Assembly: GCA_964450355.1 (NCBI GenBank)
Contig: CAYVDH010000001.1
Coordinates: 1 to 64,000, forward strand
Direction of reading: 5' to 3'
Length of the DNA: 64,000 bases
From: CAYVDH01 sp964450355
GTDB taxonomy: Bacteria; Bacteroidota; Bacteroidia; NS11-12g; UBA955
This document shows, piece by piece, positions 8,484-16,587 of this stretch. The notes beneath the pieces were generated by a model. That model ran no database searches, had not been told where the DNA came from, and saw only the letters and a program-made list of their open reading frames with translations. Made by a program: the position numbers and the translations under genes. Position 1 is the stretch's first letter. The number at the start of each line of letters is the position of its first letter.

Positions 8484-8559
8484 ATTTTACAACCATATAA
8501 CCATCCCTTAATGGGGAAAAAATAGAACAATTTGACAAATTTCATAAATTAGTTAACTG

Positions 8560-8567
8560 TATTTTTG
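8560..8567 (+). promoter_or_regulatory. -7 element for the MBL hydrolase-parAB operon
   Basis: TATTTTTG, 22 nt before the ATG at 8590. A TTTG at 8531-8534 lies 25 bp upstream, slightly farther than the usual -33 spacing. Confidence 0.45.
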
Positions 8568-8589
8568 AACTTTCAATTTTTTAAATTCA

Positions 8590-9273
8590 ATGGAAATAAA
8601 ATATTACGGTCATTCCTGTTTCACTATTCAAGTTTCTGGATGCACTTTGCTTTTCGACCCGTTTATTACTCCAAATGAATTAGCTAAAGAAGTGAACATC
8701 GATGACATTAAACCAAACTACATTTTGATTAGTCATGCTCACCAAGACCATGTTTATGATGCATTAGAACTTGCAAGCAAAAATCAATCTACCATCATAG
8801 GAATTTGGGAAATAAGCGAATGGGCAATTAAAAATGGCCATTCAAAAACTCATCCCATGAACATTGGTGGAAGTTGGGAGTTTGAATTTGGCAAAGTACA
8901 CATGGTCAATGCCGTTCATTCAAGCTCTTTTGCCGATGGAAGTTATGGCGGGAATCCCGTTGGATTTGTCATTCAATTCAACAACAACAAAACTGTGTAT
9001 TACTCAGGCGATACAGCCTTGACATTAGACATGCAATTAATTCCACTAAAACACAATTTAGACATCGCATTATTGCCAATTGGCAACAATTTTACTATGG
9101 ATGTAAAAGATGCCATGATTGCTTCTGACTTTATAAATTGTAATAAAATAATTGGAATGCATTACGACACCTTTGGCTACATTAAAATTGACAAAGAAAA
9201 AGCACAAGAATTGTTCAAAGAAAAAAACAAAGAACTTATACTATTAAACATCAATCAATCGTTAGAAATATAA
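8590..9273 (+). CDS. Metal-dependent hydrolase, metallo-beta-lactamase fold (UPF0173)
   Basis: 227 residues. The compact N-terminus YYGHSCF and the metal-binding HAHQDH motif (about 50-55) are characteristic of the UPF0173/YtkL branch of the MBL superfamily. Further ligands are a histidine after NAVHSSS, an Asp in YYSGDTA, and a His in IGMHYDTF. Substrate unknown. It is the first gene of an operon with parA (5-bp gap) and parB. The association is probably only transcriptional. Confidence 0.85.
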   Translation: MEIKYYGHSCFTIQVSGCTLLFDPFITPNELAKEVNIDDIKPNYILISHAHQDHVYDALELASKNQSTIIGIWEISEWAIKNGHSKTHPMNIGGSWEFEFGKVHMVNAVHSSSFADGSYGGNPVGFVIQFNNNKTVYYSGDTALTLDMQLIPLKHNLDIALLPIGNNFTMDVKDAMIASDFINCNKIIGMHYDTFGYIKIDKEKAQELFKEKNKELILLNINQSLEI

Positions 9274-9278
9274 CATAA

Positions 9279-10079
9279 ATGGGAAAAATAATCACAATTG
9301 CAAACCAAAAAGGTGGGGTAGGAAAAACAACAACTGCTATCAACTTAGCTGCAAGCTTAGCTGTACTCGAGTACAAAACATTATTAGTAGATGCCGACCC
9401 TCAAGCCAATAGTTCTTCAGGAATTGGTTTTGATCCTCAAAACATCAAAATTGGTTTGTACGACTGCTTAGTTAATGAAGCTAGGCCCGAAGACATTGTT
9501 CTAAAAACAGATTTAGAATACTTGCATCTACTGCCTTCAAACATCAATCTAGTGGGCGCTGAATTAGAAATGATAGACCTTGCCAACAGAGAAAGAGTAA
9601 TGAAAATAGCCTTTGAAAACATCAAAAAAAACTACGACTTTATCATCGTAGATTGTTCTCCTTCTTTAGGTTTAATAACTACCAACTCTTTATGCGCTGC
9701 AGATTCTGTCATCATCCCTGTTCAATGTGAATATTTTGCATTAGAAGGCTTAGGGAAATTATTGAATACCATCCGTATTGTTCAAAAAGAATTGAATAAA
9801 AATTTATCCATTGAAGGCATTTTATTGACCATGTACGATTCTCGATTAAGATTGAGCAACCATGTTGTTGAAGATGTTAAAATGCATTTTCAAGACTTGG
9901 TATTTGACACAATCATTCCGAGAAACACCAAATTAAGCGAAGCCCCAAGTTATGGATTGCCTGTAATCACACACGACATAAGCAGCAAAGGTTCTACTAC
10001 TTATTTAAATCTTGCTCGTGAAATTTTACAAAGAAACGGATTAACCAAAATGGAATCAAAAGAAAAAGCAACTATATAA
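9279..10079 (+). CDS. parA: Chromosome-partitioning ATPase ParA (Soj)
   Basis: 266 residues. It has the deviant Walker A KGGVGKTTT (11-19) with signature lysine, DADPQANSS (about 40) as A', and the Walker B IIVDCSPSLG. ParA dimers bind DNA nonspecifically and move ParB-parS complexes to segregate chromosomes. The N-terminus starts directly at MGKIITIANQ, as for chromosomal Soj proteins without an HTH. It is followed after 18 bp by parB. No parS-like palindrome was recognised in the window. Confidence 0.95.
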   Translation: MGKIITIANQKGGVGKTTTAINLAASLAVLEYKTLLVDADPQANSSSGIGFDPQNIKIGLYDCLVNEARPEDIVLKTDLEYLHLLPSNINLVGAELEMIDLANRERVMKIAFENIKKNYDFIIVDCSPSLGLITTNSLCAADSVIIPVQCEYFALEGLGKLLNTIRIVQKELNKNLSIEGILLTMYDSRLRLSNHVVEDVKMHFQDLVFDTIIPRNTKLSEAPSYGLPVITHDISSKGSTTYLNLAREILQRNGLTKMESKEKATI

Positions 10080-10097
10080 ACACACTAAAAGAACAAA

Positions 10098-11012
10098 ATG
10101 ACTACTATCAATAAAAACAAAAAGAATTCAGGATTAGGCAAAGGTTTAGCTGCATTATTGCAAAACGCAGAAACCGATATTACAGTTTCACCAGAATACA
10201 GAGCCAGTGGAGGCATTCAATTTGTTGAAGTCAATCAAATTGAAGCCAATCCATTTCAACCAAGAACAGAATTTGAACAGAAAGCCCTTCAAGAATTATC
10301 AGAATCAATAAAAATACATGGATTGATTCAACCAGTTACTGTTCGCAAAATGGGGTATGACAAATACCAATTAATCAGTGGCGAAAGAAGAACCAGAGCT
10401 GCTATTTTAGCAGGACTTGAAAAAATCCCTGCTTACATCCGAATTGCAAACGACCAAGAAATGCTAGAAATGGCATTGATTGAAAACATTCAAAGAGAAA
10501 ACCTGAACCCAATTGAGGTAGCATTGTCTTACAAAAGATTGATAGATGAGTGCCAATTGAAACAAGAAGAACTAGGAGACAGAGTGGGAAAAGATAGGAG
10601 CACTGTCAGCAACTATTTGAGATTATTACGCCTACCTGAGCCAATTCAATTAGCTATAAAAATCAATAAAATTTCAATGGGACATGCTAAGGCAATTATG
10701 GGTGTAGATGATACTGAAGATCAACTTGCCTTATTCAAACGCATTGAGCTAAACAACTTAAGCGTAAGAGGAACCGAAGAAATAGTAAGGTCTGCAAAAC
10801 AAAATTCTCAATCAGAAAAAGAAAATAAAAGCATTGAAAAACTATTTGAATTAGACGATGCATTGAAACTAAAAATGGAAAAATTAAATGCATTTCTTAA
10901 AACTCAAAGCATTGTGAAACCTAAAGGAAATAAAGGAGAAATTGTGATTCCATACAGCAACTATCAAGAATTGGAACGAATTTTGACCAAATTAACTTTG
11001 AATGAAGATTAG
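10098..11012 (+). CDS. parB: Chromosome-partitioning protein ParB (Spo0J)
   Basis: 304 residues. It has an N-terminal basic segment with GLGKGLAALL (ParA-interacting) and the ParB/Srx CTP-binding domain containing NPFQPR and SGERRTRAA (about 95-103). The central HTH (KDRSTVSNYLRLLRLP) recognises parS, and a C-terminal dimerisation domain follows. ParB loads on parS and spreads as a CTP-dependent clamp. Its last 11 bp overlap the start of the DUF5683 gene, implying coupled translation. Confidence 0.95.
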   Translation: MTTINKNKKNSGLGKGLAALLQNAETDITVSPEYRASGGIQFVEVNQIEANPFQPRTEFEQKALQELSESIKIHGLIQPVTVRKMGYDKYQLISGERRTRAAILAGLEKIPAYIRIANDQEMLEMALIENIQRENLNPIEVALSYKRLIDECQLKQEELGDRVGKDRSTVSNYLRLLRLPEPIQLAIKINKISMGHAKAIMGVDDTEDQLALFKRIELNNLSVRGTEEIVRSAKQNSQSEKENKSIEKLFELDDALKLKMEKLNAFLKTQSIVKPKGNKGEIVIPYSNYQELERILTKLTLNED

Positions 11013-11586
11013 TTTTTTATTCTTAATCATTTCTATTTTTTTGAGCAACTCTATAAAGGCTCAATACGCTAGCAAACATTTTAACAATTTTGCACTGAAC
11101 CCTTCTATTACTGCTAACGATAGTAATAAAAAACACTCGCCACACAAAGCCTCATTGTATAGTGCTATTTTGCCTGGATTAGGACAAGCTTACAATAAAA
11201 AATATTGGAAAGTCCCTATCGTATATGCTGGTCTTGGCAGTTTTGGTTATTTCATTTTAAAAAATAGAAAAGAAATGAAATTAAGACAACACGAACTCAA
11301 TATCAGATTTGACAACGATACCAATACCAGACCACAATATCAATACAGAAACATTACCAGCGACCAATTAAAAGCTGAACGAAATCTTTTCAGAACTAAC
11401 AGGGATTACAGCATCGTTGGATTTGCCTTATTTTATGTCATCAACATCATAGATGCCACTGTAGATGCCCACTTTTACAAATTCAATATTGACAAACCAC
11501 TTGCTGCTCAAAAACAAAAAAACTGGAACATTTATTCATCGCGATTCAACGGAAGAAACACTTACGGATTAAGCTTTAATTTTTAA
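11002..11586 (+). CDS. DUF5683 domain-containing membrane protein
   Basis: 194 residues with a signal peptide ending at SIKAQ (about 19). The DUF5683 core is recognisable: ASLYSAILPGLGQAYNKKYWK (about 49-69) followed by a hydrophobic GLGSFGYF segment and a second one near IVGFALFYVINIIDA. The protein is regularly found just after parB in Bacteroidota and has no known function. The start codon lies inside parB (11-bp overlap). Confidence 0.85.
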   Translation: MKISFLFLIISIFLSNSIKAQYASKHFNNFALNPSITANDSNKKHSPHKASLYSAILPGLGQAYNKKYWKVPIVYAGLGSFGYFILKNRKEMKLRQHELNIRFDNDTNTRPQYQYRNITSDQLKAERNLFRTNRDYSIVGFALFYVINIIDATVDAHFYKFNIDKPLAAQKQKNWNIYSSRFNGRNTYGLSFNF

Positions 11587-11593
11587 AAAAATC

Positions 11594-12022
11594 ATGAACA
11601 AAATAAACAACACCATATTAAGTCTTGCCTCTGCAATTCTATTTTTTTCTTTTACATCATTCAATAAACACGAGGTAAAATATGAAATCAATAACCCTAC
11701 TGACAAAAAAATCTATGGGCTAGGTGACACCATTTTTATCAAAGGAAAAGTGAGCGCTAACGACCATTTGCACAATGTGAATATAAAAATCACAAGAGAT
11801 GATAACCAAACAGAATTGTTTTACAAAAACATACATACTCATAGCAATTCCGAAAACATCAATTTATACTATGTTAATTATTTAAGAGAAAATGTTGGAT
11901 TAACGGTAAAAATTAGCACTTCAGGTCACGATGGAATAGAAAACTCCTCTAAATCCATCCAAGTAAGCACTAAATACAAAGCCAAAAACACCAAAACAAA
12001 AACGAAAAAAAAGTCTAAATAA
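11594..12022 (+). CDS. Small secreted protein, predicted beta-sandwich, Lys-rich tail
   Basis: 142 residues, unrecognised family. It has a hydrophobic signal peptide (residues 8-22). Beta-rich segments follow, with a YGLGDTIFIKGKVSA motif typical of Ig-like or C2-like extracellular domains, and a C-terminal tail of alternating Lys/Thr. It lies 7 bp after the DUF5683 gene, so it is the last cistron of the parAB operon. It ends 4 bp from the convergent broken lipoprotein gene. Confidence 0.65.
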   Translation: MNKINNTILSLASAILFFSFTSFNKHEVKYEINNPTDKKIYGLGDTIFIKGKVSANDHLHNVNIKITRDDNQTELFYKNIHTHSNSENINLYYVNYLRENVGLTVKISTSGHDGIENSSKSIQVSTKYKAKNTKTKTKKKSK

Positions 12023-12026
12023 CCTT

Positions 12027-12446
12027 TTACTTTTTGTAGGTAAAACCAACAGGTGCATACAGTTTTCCATAATCATACATATCTATGTATAAGGTCATGG
12101 TATCCGAACCTTGCCAACTGACTTTATAAACATCTAACAATCCTGTATTCATAAAACCATTAGAAGTTTTAAAGCTACAACAACTCCCTCTTCTGACATA
12201 AGAAATTTCTTCCCCATTCGGACCTTAAAGTGAGTTTAAATACTGCCTTTCATTTTGTGGACCTTGCATGGATTTTACACCTCCAACATGTATCGGATTT
12301 TTCTCAGAATAACCATAAGATTTATCTTCACTGATGCCCAATATTTTAAAAGGAATAGGGCTTGAACTTACTTTTTTAGCTTTACATCCATTGTTGATAA
12401 AGGCAACAGAAAAGACACTTAAAATCAAAATAAAATAGGTTTTCAT
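12027..12446 (-). pseudogene. Lipoprotein gene interrupted by one in-frame TAA
   Basis: The first part (12225-12446) encodes 73 residues: a lipobox signal (NNGC), IHVGGVKSMQGPQNERQYLNSL, then TAA at 12225-12227. The same frame continues without any other lesion through GPNGEEISYVRRGSCC, LLDVYKVSWQG and LYIDMYDYGKLYAPVGF to a natural stop at 12027. The read-through product (139 residues) matches a small Bacteroidota lipoprotein family, often misnamed KDO-8-phosphate aldolase, as I recall it. The promoter is intact. Nonsense mutation, sequencing error or stop read-through are all possible. Confidence 0.8.
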
Positions 12447-12450
12447 AGAA

Positions 12451-12481
12451 CAAACATAGCAATTAAACTACTAAAAATCAA
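12451..12481 (-). promoter_or_regulatory. Promoter of the broken lipoprotein gene
   Basis: TTG (12481-12479), 20 bp, TATGTTTG (12458-12451), then 4 nt to the ATG at 12446. It is one of the best matches in the window to the -33/-7 arrangement and predicts a near-leaderless mRNA. Confidence 0.6.
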
Positions 12482-13740
12482 CCTTTAAATTCAAAACCTT
12501 TCCAATTCACCCAATACATCTGATTGTTTTTTTCTACTTCAATCAACAAATACCCATTGGGCAATAAATGATAACTTAAAATGGATTGGTATTTGGGTTC
12601 TATAACATGAGTCAATTGATTGTTGATGACTTGACAATAACCATATAAATCATTTTTAACAAGGACATAATTAGGGCACTCAAATTCATAAATCTTATCA
12701 TAAGACATTGGCAATATTAATTTTTTAGTGTTAGTGCTGTTGATTAATCCCCATCTACCACTTTTCATCACAAAAAACTCCAATCCAACTTTCTTTTGTT
12801 TGGAATTCCATAAGTCGCATACCCTATAATATGTTATAGAATCGTATTCAAAAGGTATGATGATTTTATTGTACTGGTTCAATACCCCATATTTCCCATT
12901 CAATTTCCCAATAAAAAAAACACTGTCTAATTGATAACCTACAATTAATTTGTCATACAATGCAGGCATAGTATCTCTTATCTTTTTATTTTTGACATGG
13001 TACCTAATCACACCTTTCTTTTTGTTTTTATTAGTATAAACATAATAATCTACTATATCATTAACCGAAGTATTTGATTTGTCTTTATTCGATTTATTAT
13101 CATACTCTGGCGAATTCATTCCTTGAAATTGTTTCATCTCTTTACCAGCTGAGTCAACATACACCAATTTTAGGTCATCGTTATAATAATAAAAATAAGA
13201 GATTTTTTTTTCTTCATTGAGCTGATGATTAATATTCGATTTCATGGGCTTGATCAACAAGTCAACTTTTGAACTTATTTGATTGTATTTATATAAACTA
13301 TACTGGCTACCAGCACCTATGGCTTTGATGTAATTTCCTACTACAGAAACATTTTGAAATTCAAAAGGCAACAATTGTTTTCCATTTATACCGTATATGG
13401 CTTTGTTTTCATTTTCCGAATTTTCAGTTACAAGAATTAATTCGCCCAACAATTGAATATTTAAATAATTTGAACTCAATACAGTTTCACCACGTTCATT
13501 GATTAAGCCAAACAATTCTACTTCATTTACTTCATTGCTTATTAATGCCAATTTTTGTGACTGAAAAAAATAAGCTTTTTGAAACTTGGGTTGTATAACT
13601 ACCCTTCTATTGGTGTCGCAATACCCCATTAATCCATTTTGTGATTTATATGGTACATAATAACAACAGGCTTGAGAAAACAACTGATTATTATAAAAAA
13701 GAATGGCAGTTAGCAAAATTAATATTGACTTTATCTTCAT
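12478..13740 (-). CDS. Secreted WG-repeat protein
   Basis: 420 residues with a signal peptide (cleavage after LFSQ, about 22). It contains several WG-type repeats of about 35-50 residues: GLMGYCDTNRRVVIQPKF, LFGLINERGETVLSSNY, KYGVLNQYNKIIIPFEYD and RWGLINSTNTKKLILPMSYD. WG repeats are common in secreted Bacteroidota proteins and presumably form a solenoid or propeller. The role is unknown. It sits 6 bp after suhB, in one operon. Confidence 0.8.
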   Translation of the reverse strand: MKIKSILILLTAILFYNNQLFSQACCYYVPYKSQNGLMGYCDTNRRVVIQPKFQKAYFFQSQKLALISNEVNEVELFGLINERGETVLSSNYLNIQLLGELILVTENSENENKAIYGINGKQLLPFEFQNVSVVGNYIKAIGAGSQYSLYKYNQISSKVDLLIKPMKSNINHQLNEEKKISYFYYYNDDLKLVYVDSAGKEMKQFQGMNSPEYDNKSNKDKSNTSVNDIVDYYVYTNKNKKKGVIRYHVKNKKIRDTMPALYDKLIVGYQLDSVFFIGKLNGKYGVLNQYNKIIIPFEYDSITYYRVCDLWNSKQKKVGLEFFVMKSGRWGLINSTNTKKLILPMSYDKIYEFECPNYVLVKNDLYGYCQVINNQLTHVIEPKYQSILSYHLLPNGYLLIEVEKNNQMYWVNWKGFEFKG

Positions 13741-13746
13741 TAAATT

Positions 13747-14541
13747 TTAGGGTTTAAAACAGGTATAAATAACTTCTGAAAATTCTTTATGTACAAGAGA
13801 ATTACTGGCGATGATGTGTTTTCCAAATAAATAATCTTCACCTCCATTAAAATCTTTAACTTCTCCACCAGCTTCTTTTACCAACAACACCCCTGCAGCT
13901 ACATCCCATGCATTCAGTCCTATTTCAAAAAAACCTTCGAATTTACCACTGGCAACATAAGCTAAATCTACTGCAGCTGAACCCATTCTTCGCAATCCGT
14001 GACACGATTTCATGAATTGTTTCAAAAGCTCAATGTATTCGTTTAATTGTTCGAATTCATAATAAGGAAATCCTGTCGCTAATAAGGATTTTGACAATTG
14101 AGAACAATCAGAGACATGAATAGGCTTACCGTTCAACCATGCCCCTCCTCCTTTTCTCGAAGTAAATAAATCCTTTCGGCCTAGTTCATAAACCACACCA
14201 ATTAAAATATCATTACCTTTAACCAAAGCAACACTGATGCTGAATACTGGCACATGATGAATAAAATTAGTAGTACCATCTAGAGGGTCAATGATCCAAT
14301 TGTATTCTTTCAACTCATTGTCAGTTGTATTTTCTTCTGTTATAAAACCCGAATCGGGAATGAGTTGTTTCAGTCCTGCCACTAATTGTTTTTCTGCTTC
14401 AATATCCACATAACTCACAAGCTGATTCAGCCCTTTTGATTCAACACTGTTTTGTTGAAACCGTTGCCTTTCGCTGAGTATAAATTCCCCTACTTGAGTT
14501 ACAAGTCCATTGACTTCCGCAGTAATCCATGATAAATCCAT
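13747..14541 (-). CDS. suhB: Inositol monophosphatase family protein
   Basis: Mg2+-dependent, Li+-sensitive phosphatase fold that dephosphorylates inositol phosphates or related compounds. Motifs are TEENTTD (metal-binding Glu), the signature DPLDGTTNF (Asp cluster) and WDVAAGVLLVKEAGG near the C-terminus. The open frame extends to 14658, but I chose the ATG at 14541 (MDLSWITAEV). It matches the family N-terminus, and a TACATTTG -7 element lies 14 nt upstream of it. Confidence 0.9.
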   Translation of the reverse strand: MDLSWITAEVNGLVTQVGEFILSERQRFQQNSVESKGLNQLVSYVDIEAEKQLVAGLKQLIPDSGFITEENTTDNELKEYNWIIDPLDGTTNFIHHVPVFSISVALVKGNDILIGVVYELGRKDLFTSRKGGGAWLNGKPIHVSDCSQLSKSLLATGFPYYEFEQLNEYIELLKQFMKSCHGLRRMGSAAVDLAYVASGKFEGFFEIGLNAWDVAAGVLLVKEAGGEVKDFNGGEDYLFGKHIIASNSLVHKEFSEVIYTCFKP

Positions 14542-14555
14542 TGTTATAATAACGA

Positions 14556-14563
14556 CAAATGTA
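14556..14563 (-). promoter_or_regulatory. -7 element for suhB
   Basis: TACATTTG, 14 nt before the chosen suhB ATG. The divergent promoter for the DUF2079 gene lies 32 bp away (14596-14603), back to back. Confidence 0.5.
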
Positions 14564-14595
14564 ATACCATAGTTTATAAGTTTAATACAATTCCT

Positions 14596-14603
14596 TAATT
14601 TTG
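14596..14603 (+). promoter_or_regulatory. -7 element for the DUF2079 gene
   Basis: TAATTTTGCC, ending 8 nt before the ATG at 14612, which implies a very short leader. Matches TAnnTTTG. Confidence 0.5.
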
Positions 14604-14611
14604 CCTTTTTC

Positions 14612-16081
14612 ATGTTAAAAAACAAACTCAATATTTCCTTTTCAAAACTCGACAACAAATGGCTAATAGCGACTTTGTTTTTTCTAACTATTTATTGTTT
14701 AATTTCCTTGGTCAACCATTATTGTTTTAGAACTTATGCTTGGGATTTGGGAATATTCAACAATGCGATATATGATTACAGCAGATTTCGATGGAATGAT
14801 GGCTGTGTGTTCAGGGAAATTCCAGAAAATTTACTTTCCGATCATTTTGATTTATACCTCCTTTTATTTTCACCACTTTCGCATGTATTTGGCGAATACA
14901 CTTTACTTGTTGTTCAAATATCGGCTATAATTATTGGCAGCAAAGGCGTTTACAAATACATACAATTAATCAGCGACAACAATCAACTTGCCTTATTTGC
15001 TAGCATTCATTTCTATTTGTTTTTCGGAATTTATTCTGCACTGTCTTTCGACTATCACAGCAATGTTGTAGCAGCATTAATTAGCCCTTGGTTTTTTGTT
15101 TATTTAAAAGAAAAAAAACTAAGTAAAGCCATTGCAATGTTTGTCATGATAGGTATAGCAAAAGAAACCATGCCTTTGTGGCTTTTTTGCATTTGCTTAG
15201 CGGCAGCCATTGAATTTAGAAAAGAAAAAAAAACAAGAACCATTTTAATTCTTCTTTCAATTATTGGTTTAGTATGGTTTGCTAGCCTTGTCAAAGTGGT
15301 AATGCCTGCCATTTCAATCCATAACGGCTACCATCATTTTAATTATCAGATTTTAGGTAATTCTTTTGAAGAAGCATTTTTAAACATACTTAAACATCCA
15401 ATAAAAACAATTGAATACTTGTTTACTAATCACAGTGGCAAAAATTACAATGACGGCATTAAGCTTGAATTTTGGCAATTCATACTATTGAGTGGTTTGC
15501 CGTTTTTAATTGCACGACCATGGTTTTTAATCGCATTAATCTCTCCTTTGTTTGTTAAGATGTTCAATAGTAACCCTACCATTTGGAGCATAGATGCACA
15601 TTACTCCATTGAGTTTGCTGCAATCTTATCATTGGGAGTTTTTTCAAGCATCAATCAAATAAAAAACAATGCCCTTAAATACACAACAGTAAGCTTAGTA
15701 TTATTTGGCTCATTGTATTGCACGTTCAAGTATTTTGATGGCACTGTGTATTGGCATCCTTACGAAAGGATTAGATTTTACCAAGCAGATCATTACACTA
15801 ACAATTACTCTATAAAAGAAGCTCACAACATGATAGACATGGTTCCTAAAAATGCCATAGTGAGTGCACAATCACCTTTTGTTCCACATTTTGCATACCG
15901 CGACAAAGCTTATCAATTCCCAGTAATAAGAGATGCTGAATACATCATGGTATGCAGTAAAGAATACTTTTACCCCATCGATGAAAAAGAGTTCAATCAA
16001 AAAATTGAAGAATTAAAATCATCTGGAGAATGGGAATTAATTAAAGAACATGAAGGCCTGATGTTGTTTAAGAGGAAATGA
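14612..16081 (+). CDS. DUF2079 family polytopic membrane protein
   Basis: 489 residues with roughly ten hydrophobic segments and a soluble C-terminal part (about 395-489). The early loop with TYAWDLGIFNNAIYD (about 41-55) and SDHFDLYLLLFSPLS (about 76-90) is the DUF2079 signature. Those acidic loop residues resemble GT-C glycosyltransferases such as PMT/ArnT, so a lipid-linked sugar transferase role is an inference. The stop overlaps the next ATG by 4 bp, so translation is coupled. Confidence 0.8.
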   Translation: MLKNKLNISFSKLDNKWLIATLFFLTIYCLISLVNHYCFRTYAWDLGIFNNAIYDYSRFRWNDGCVFREIPENLLSDHFDLYLLLFSPLSHVFGEYTLLVVQISAIIIGSKGVYKYIQLISDNNQLALFASIHFYLFFGIYSALSFDYHSNVVAALISPWFFVYLKEKKLSKAIAMFVMIGIAKETMPLWLFCICLAAAIEFRKEKKTRTILILLSIIGLVWFASLVKVVMPAISIHNGYHHFNYQILGNSFEEAFLNILKHPIKTIEYLFTNHSGKNYNDGIKLEFWQFILLSGLPFLIARPWFLIALISPLFVKMFNSNPTIWSIDAHYSIEFAAILSLGVFSSINQIKNNALKYTTVSLVLFGSLYCTFKYFDGTVYWHPYERIRFYQADHYTNNYSIKEAHNMIDMVPKNAIVSAQSPFVPHFAYRDKAYQFPVIRDAEYIMVCSKEYFYPIDEKEFNQKIEELKSSGEWELIKEHEGLMLFKRK

Positions 16082-16587
16082 AATACATCAAAGATATATT
16101 AATCCTTGTAGCGATGTTATGTATTGGCACATCCATTGTTTACATTAGAAGTATTGAATATTATGAAAACTACATGTTCTTTACATTAACTTTATCTATA
16201 ACAGGACTTATAATTGGTTATTTGATTTACTCTATTATTAGTTTTTTAATTCCTTATTTGAAAAACATAGAAATCATCAATGGGCATGGATTTAAAATTA
16301 TGACTTTAGTCTCATGTTTTTTCTTTTCTTTGGGATTAGGCACAATCATAAACAATCATTTTAGCCAATATTCTGAAATAAAAGTTTATGAAATAATTGA
16401 AAAAATTAGTAATAATTACAGCACAAAAACTTATTATTTCTTCATTTCAGATGATATCACAAATGAGAAAAGAATACCTGTAAAACATAAAATTTACGAC
16501 TATTACAACGAAGGAGATAATATACAAATTGAGCGAACTAAGGGAATATTGGGAGGAATTTATTTTGGGGAAATTATAGAAAACTAA
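16078..16587 (+). CDS. Small membrane protein of unknown function
   Basis: 169 residues with three hydrophobic segments (about 6-24, 33-57, 74-95). A soluble C-terminal domain ends YYNEGDNIQIERTKGILGG, a pattern seen in DUF3592-like extracytoplasmic domains (weak, by eye). It starts in the ATGA overlap with the DUF2079 gene, so it is the second cistron. Its stop shares the tetranucleotide CTAA (16584-16587) with the convergent T9SS gene. Confidence 0.65.
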   Translation: MKYIKDILILVAMLCIGTSIVYIRSIEYYENYMFFTLTLSITGLIIGYLIYSIISFLIPYLKNIEIINGHGFKIMTLVSCFFFSLGLGTIINNHFSQYSEIKVYEIIEKISNNYSTKTYYFFISDDITNEKRIPVKHKIYDYYNEGDNIQIERTKGILGGIYFGEIIEN

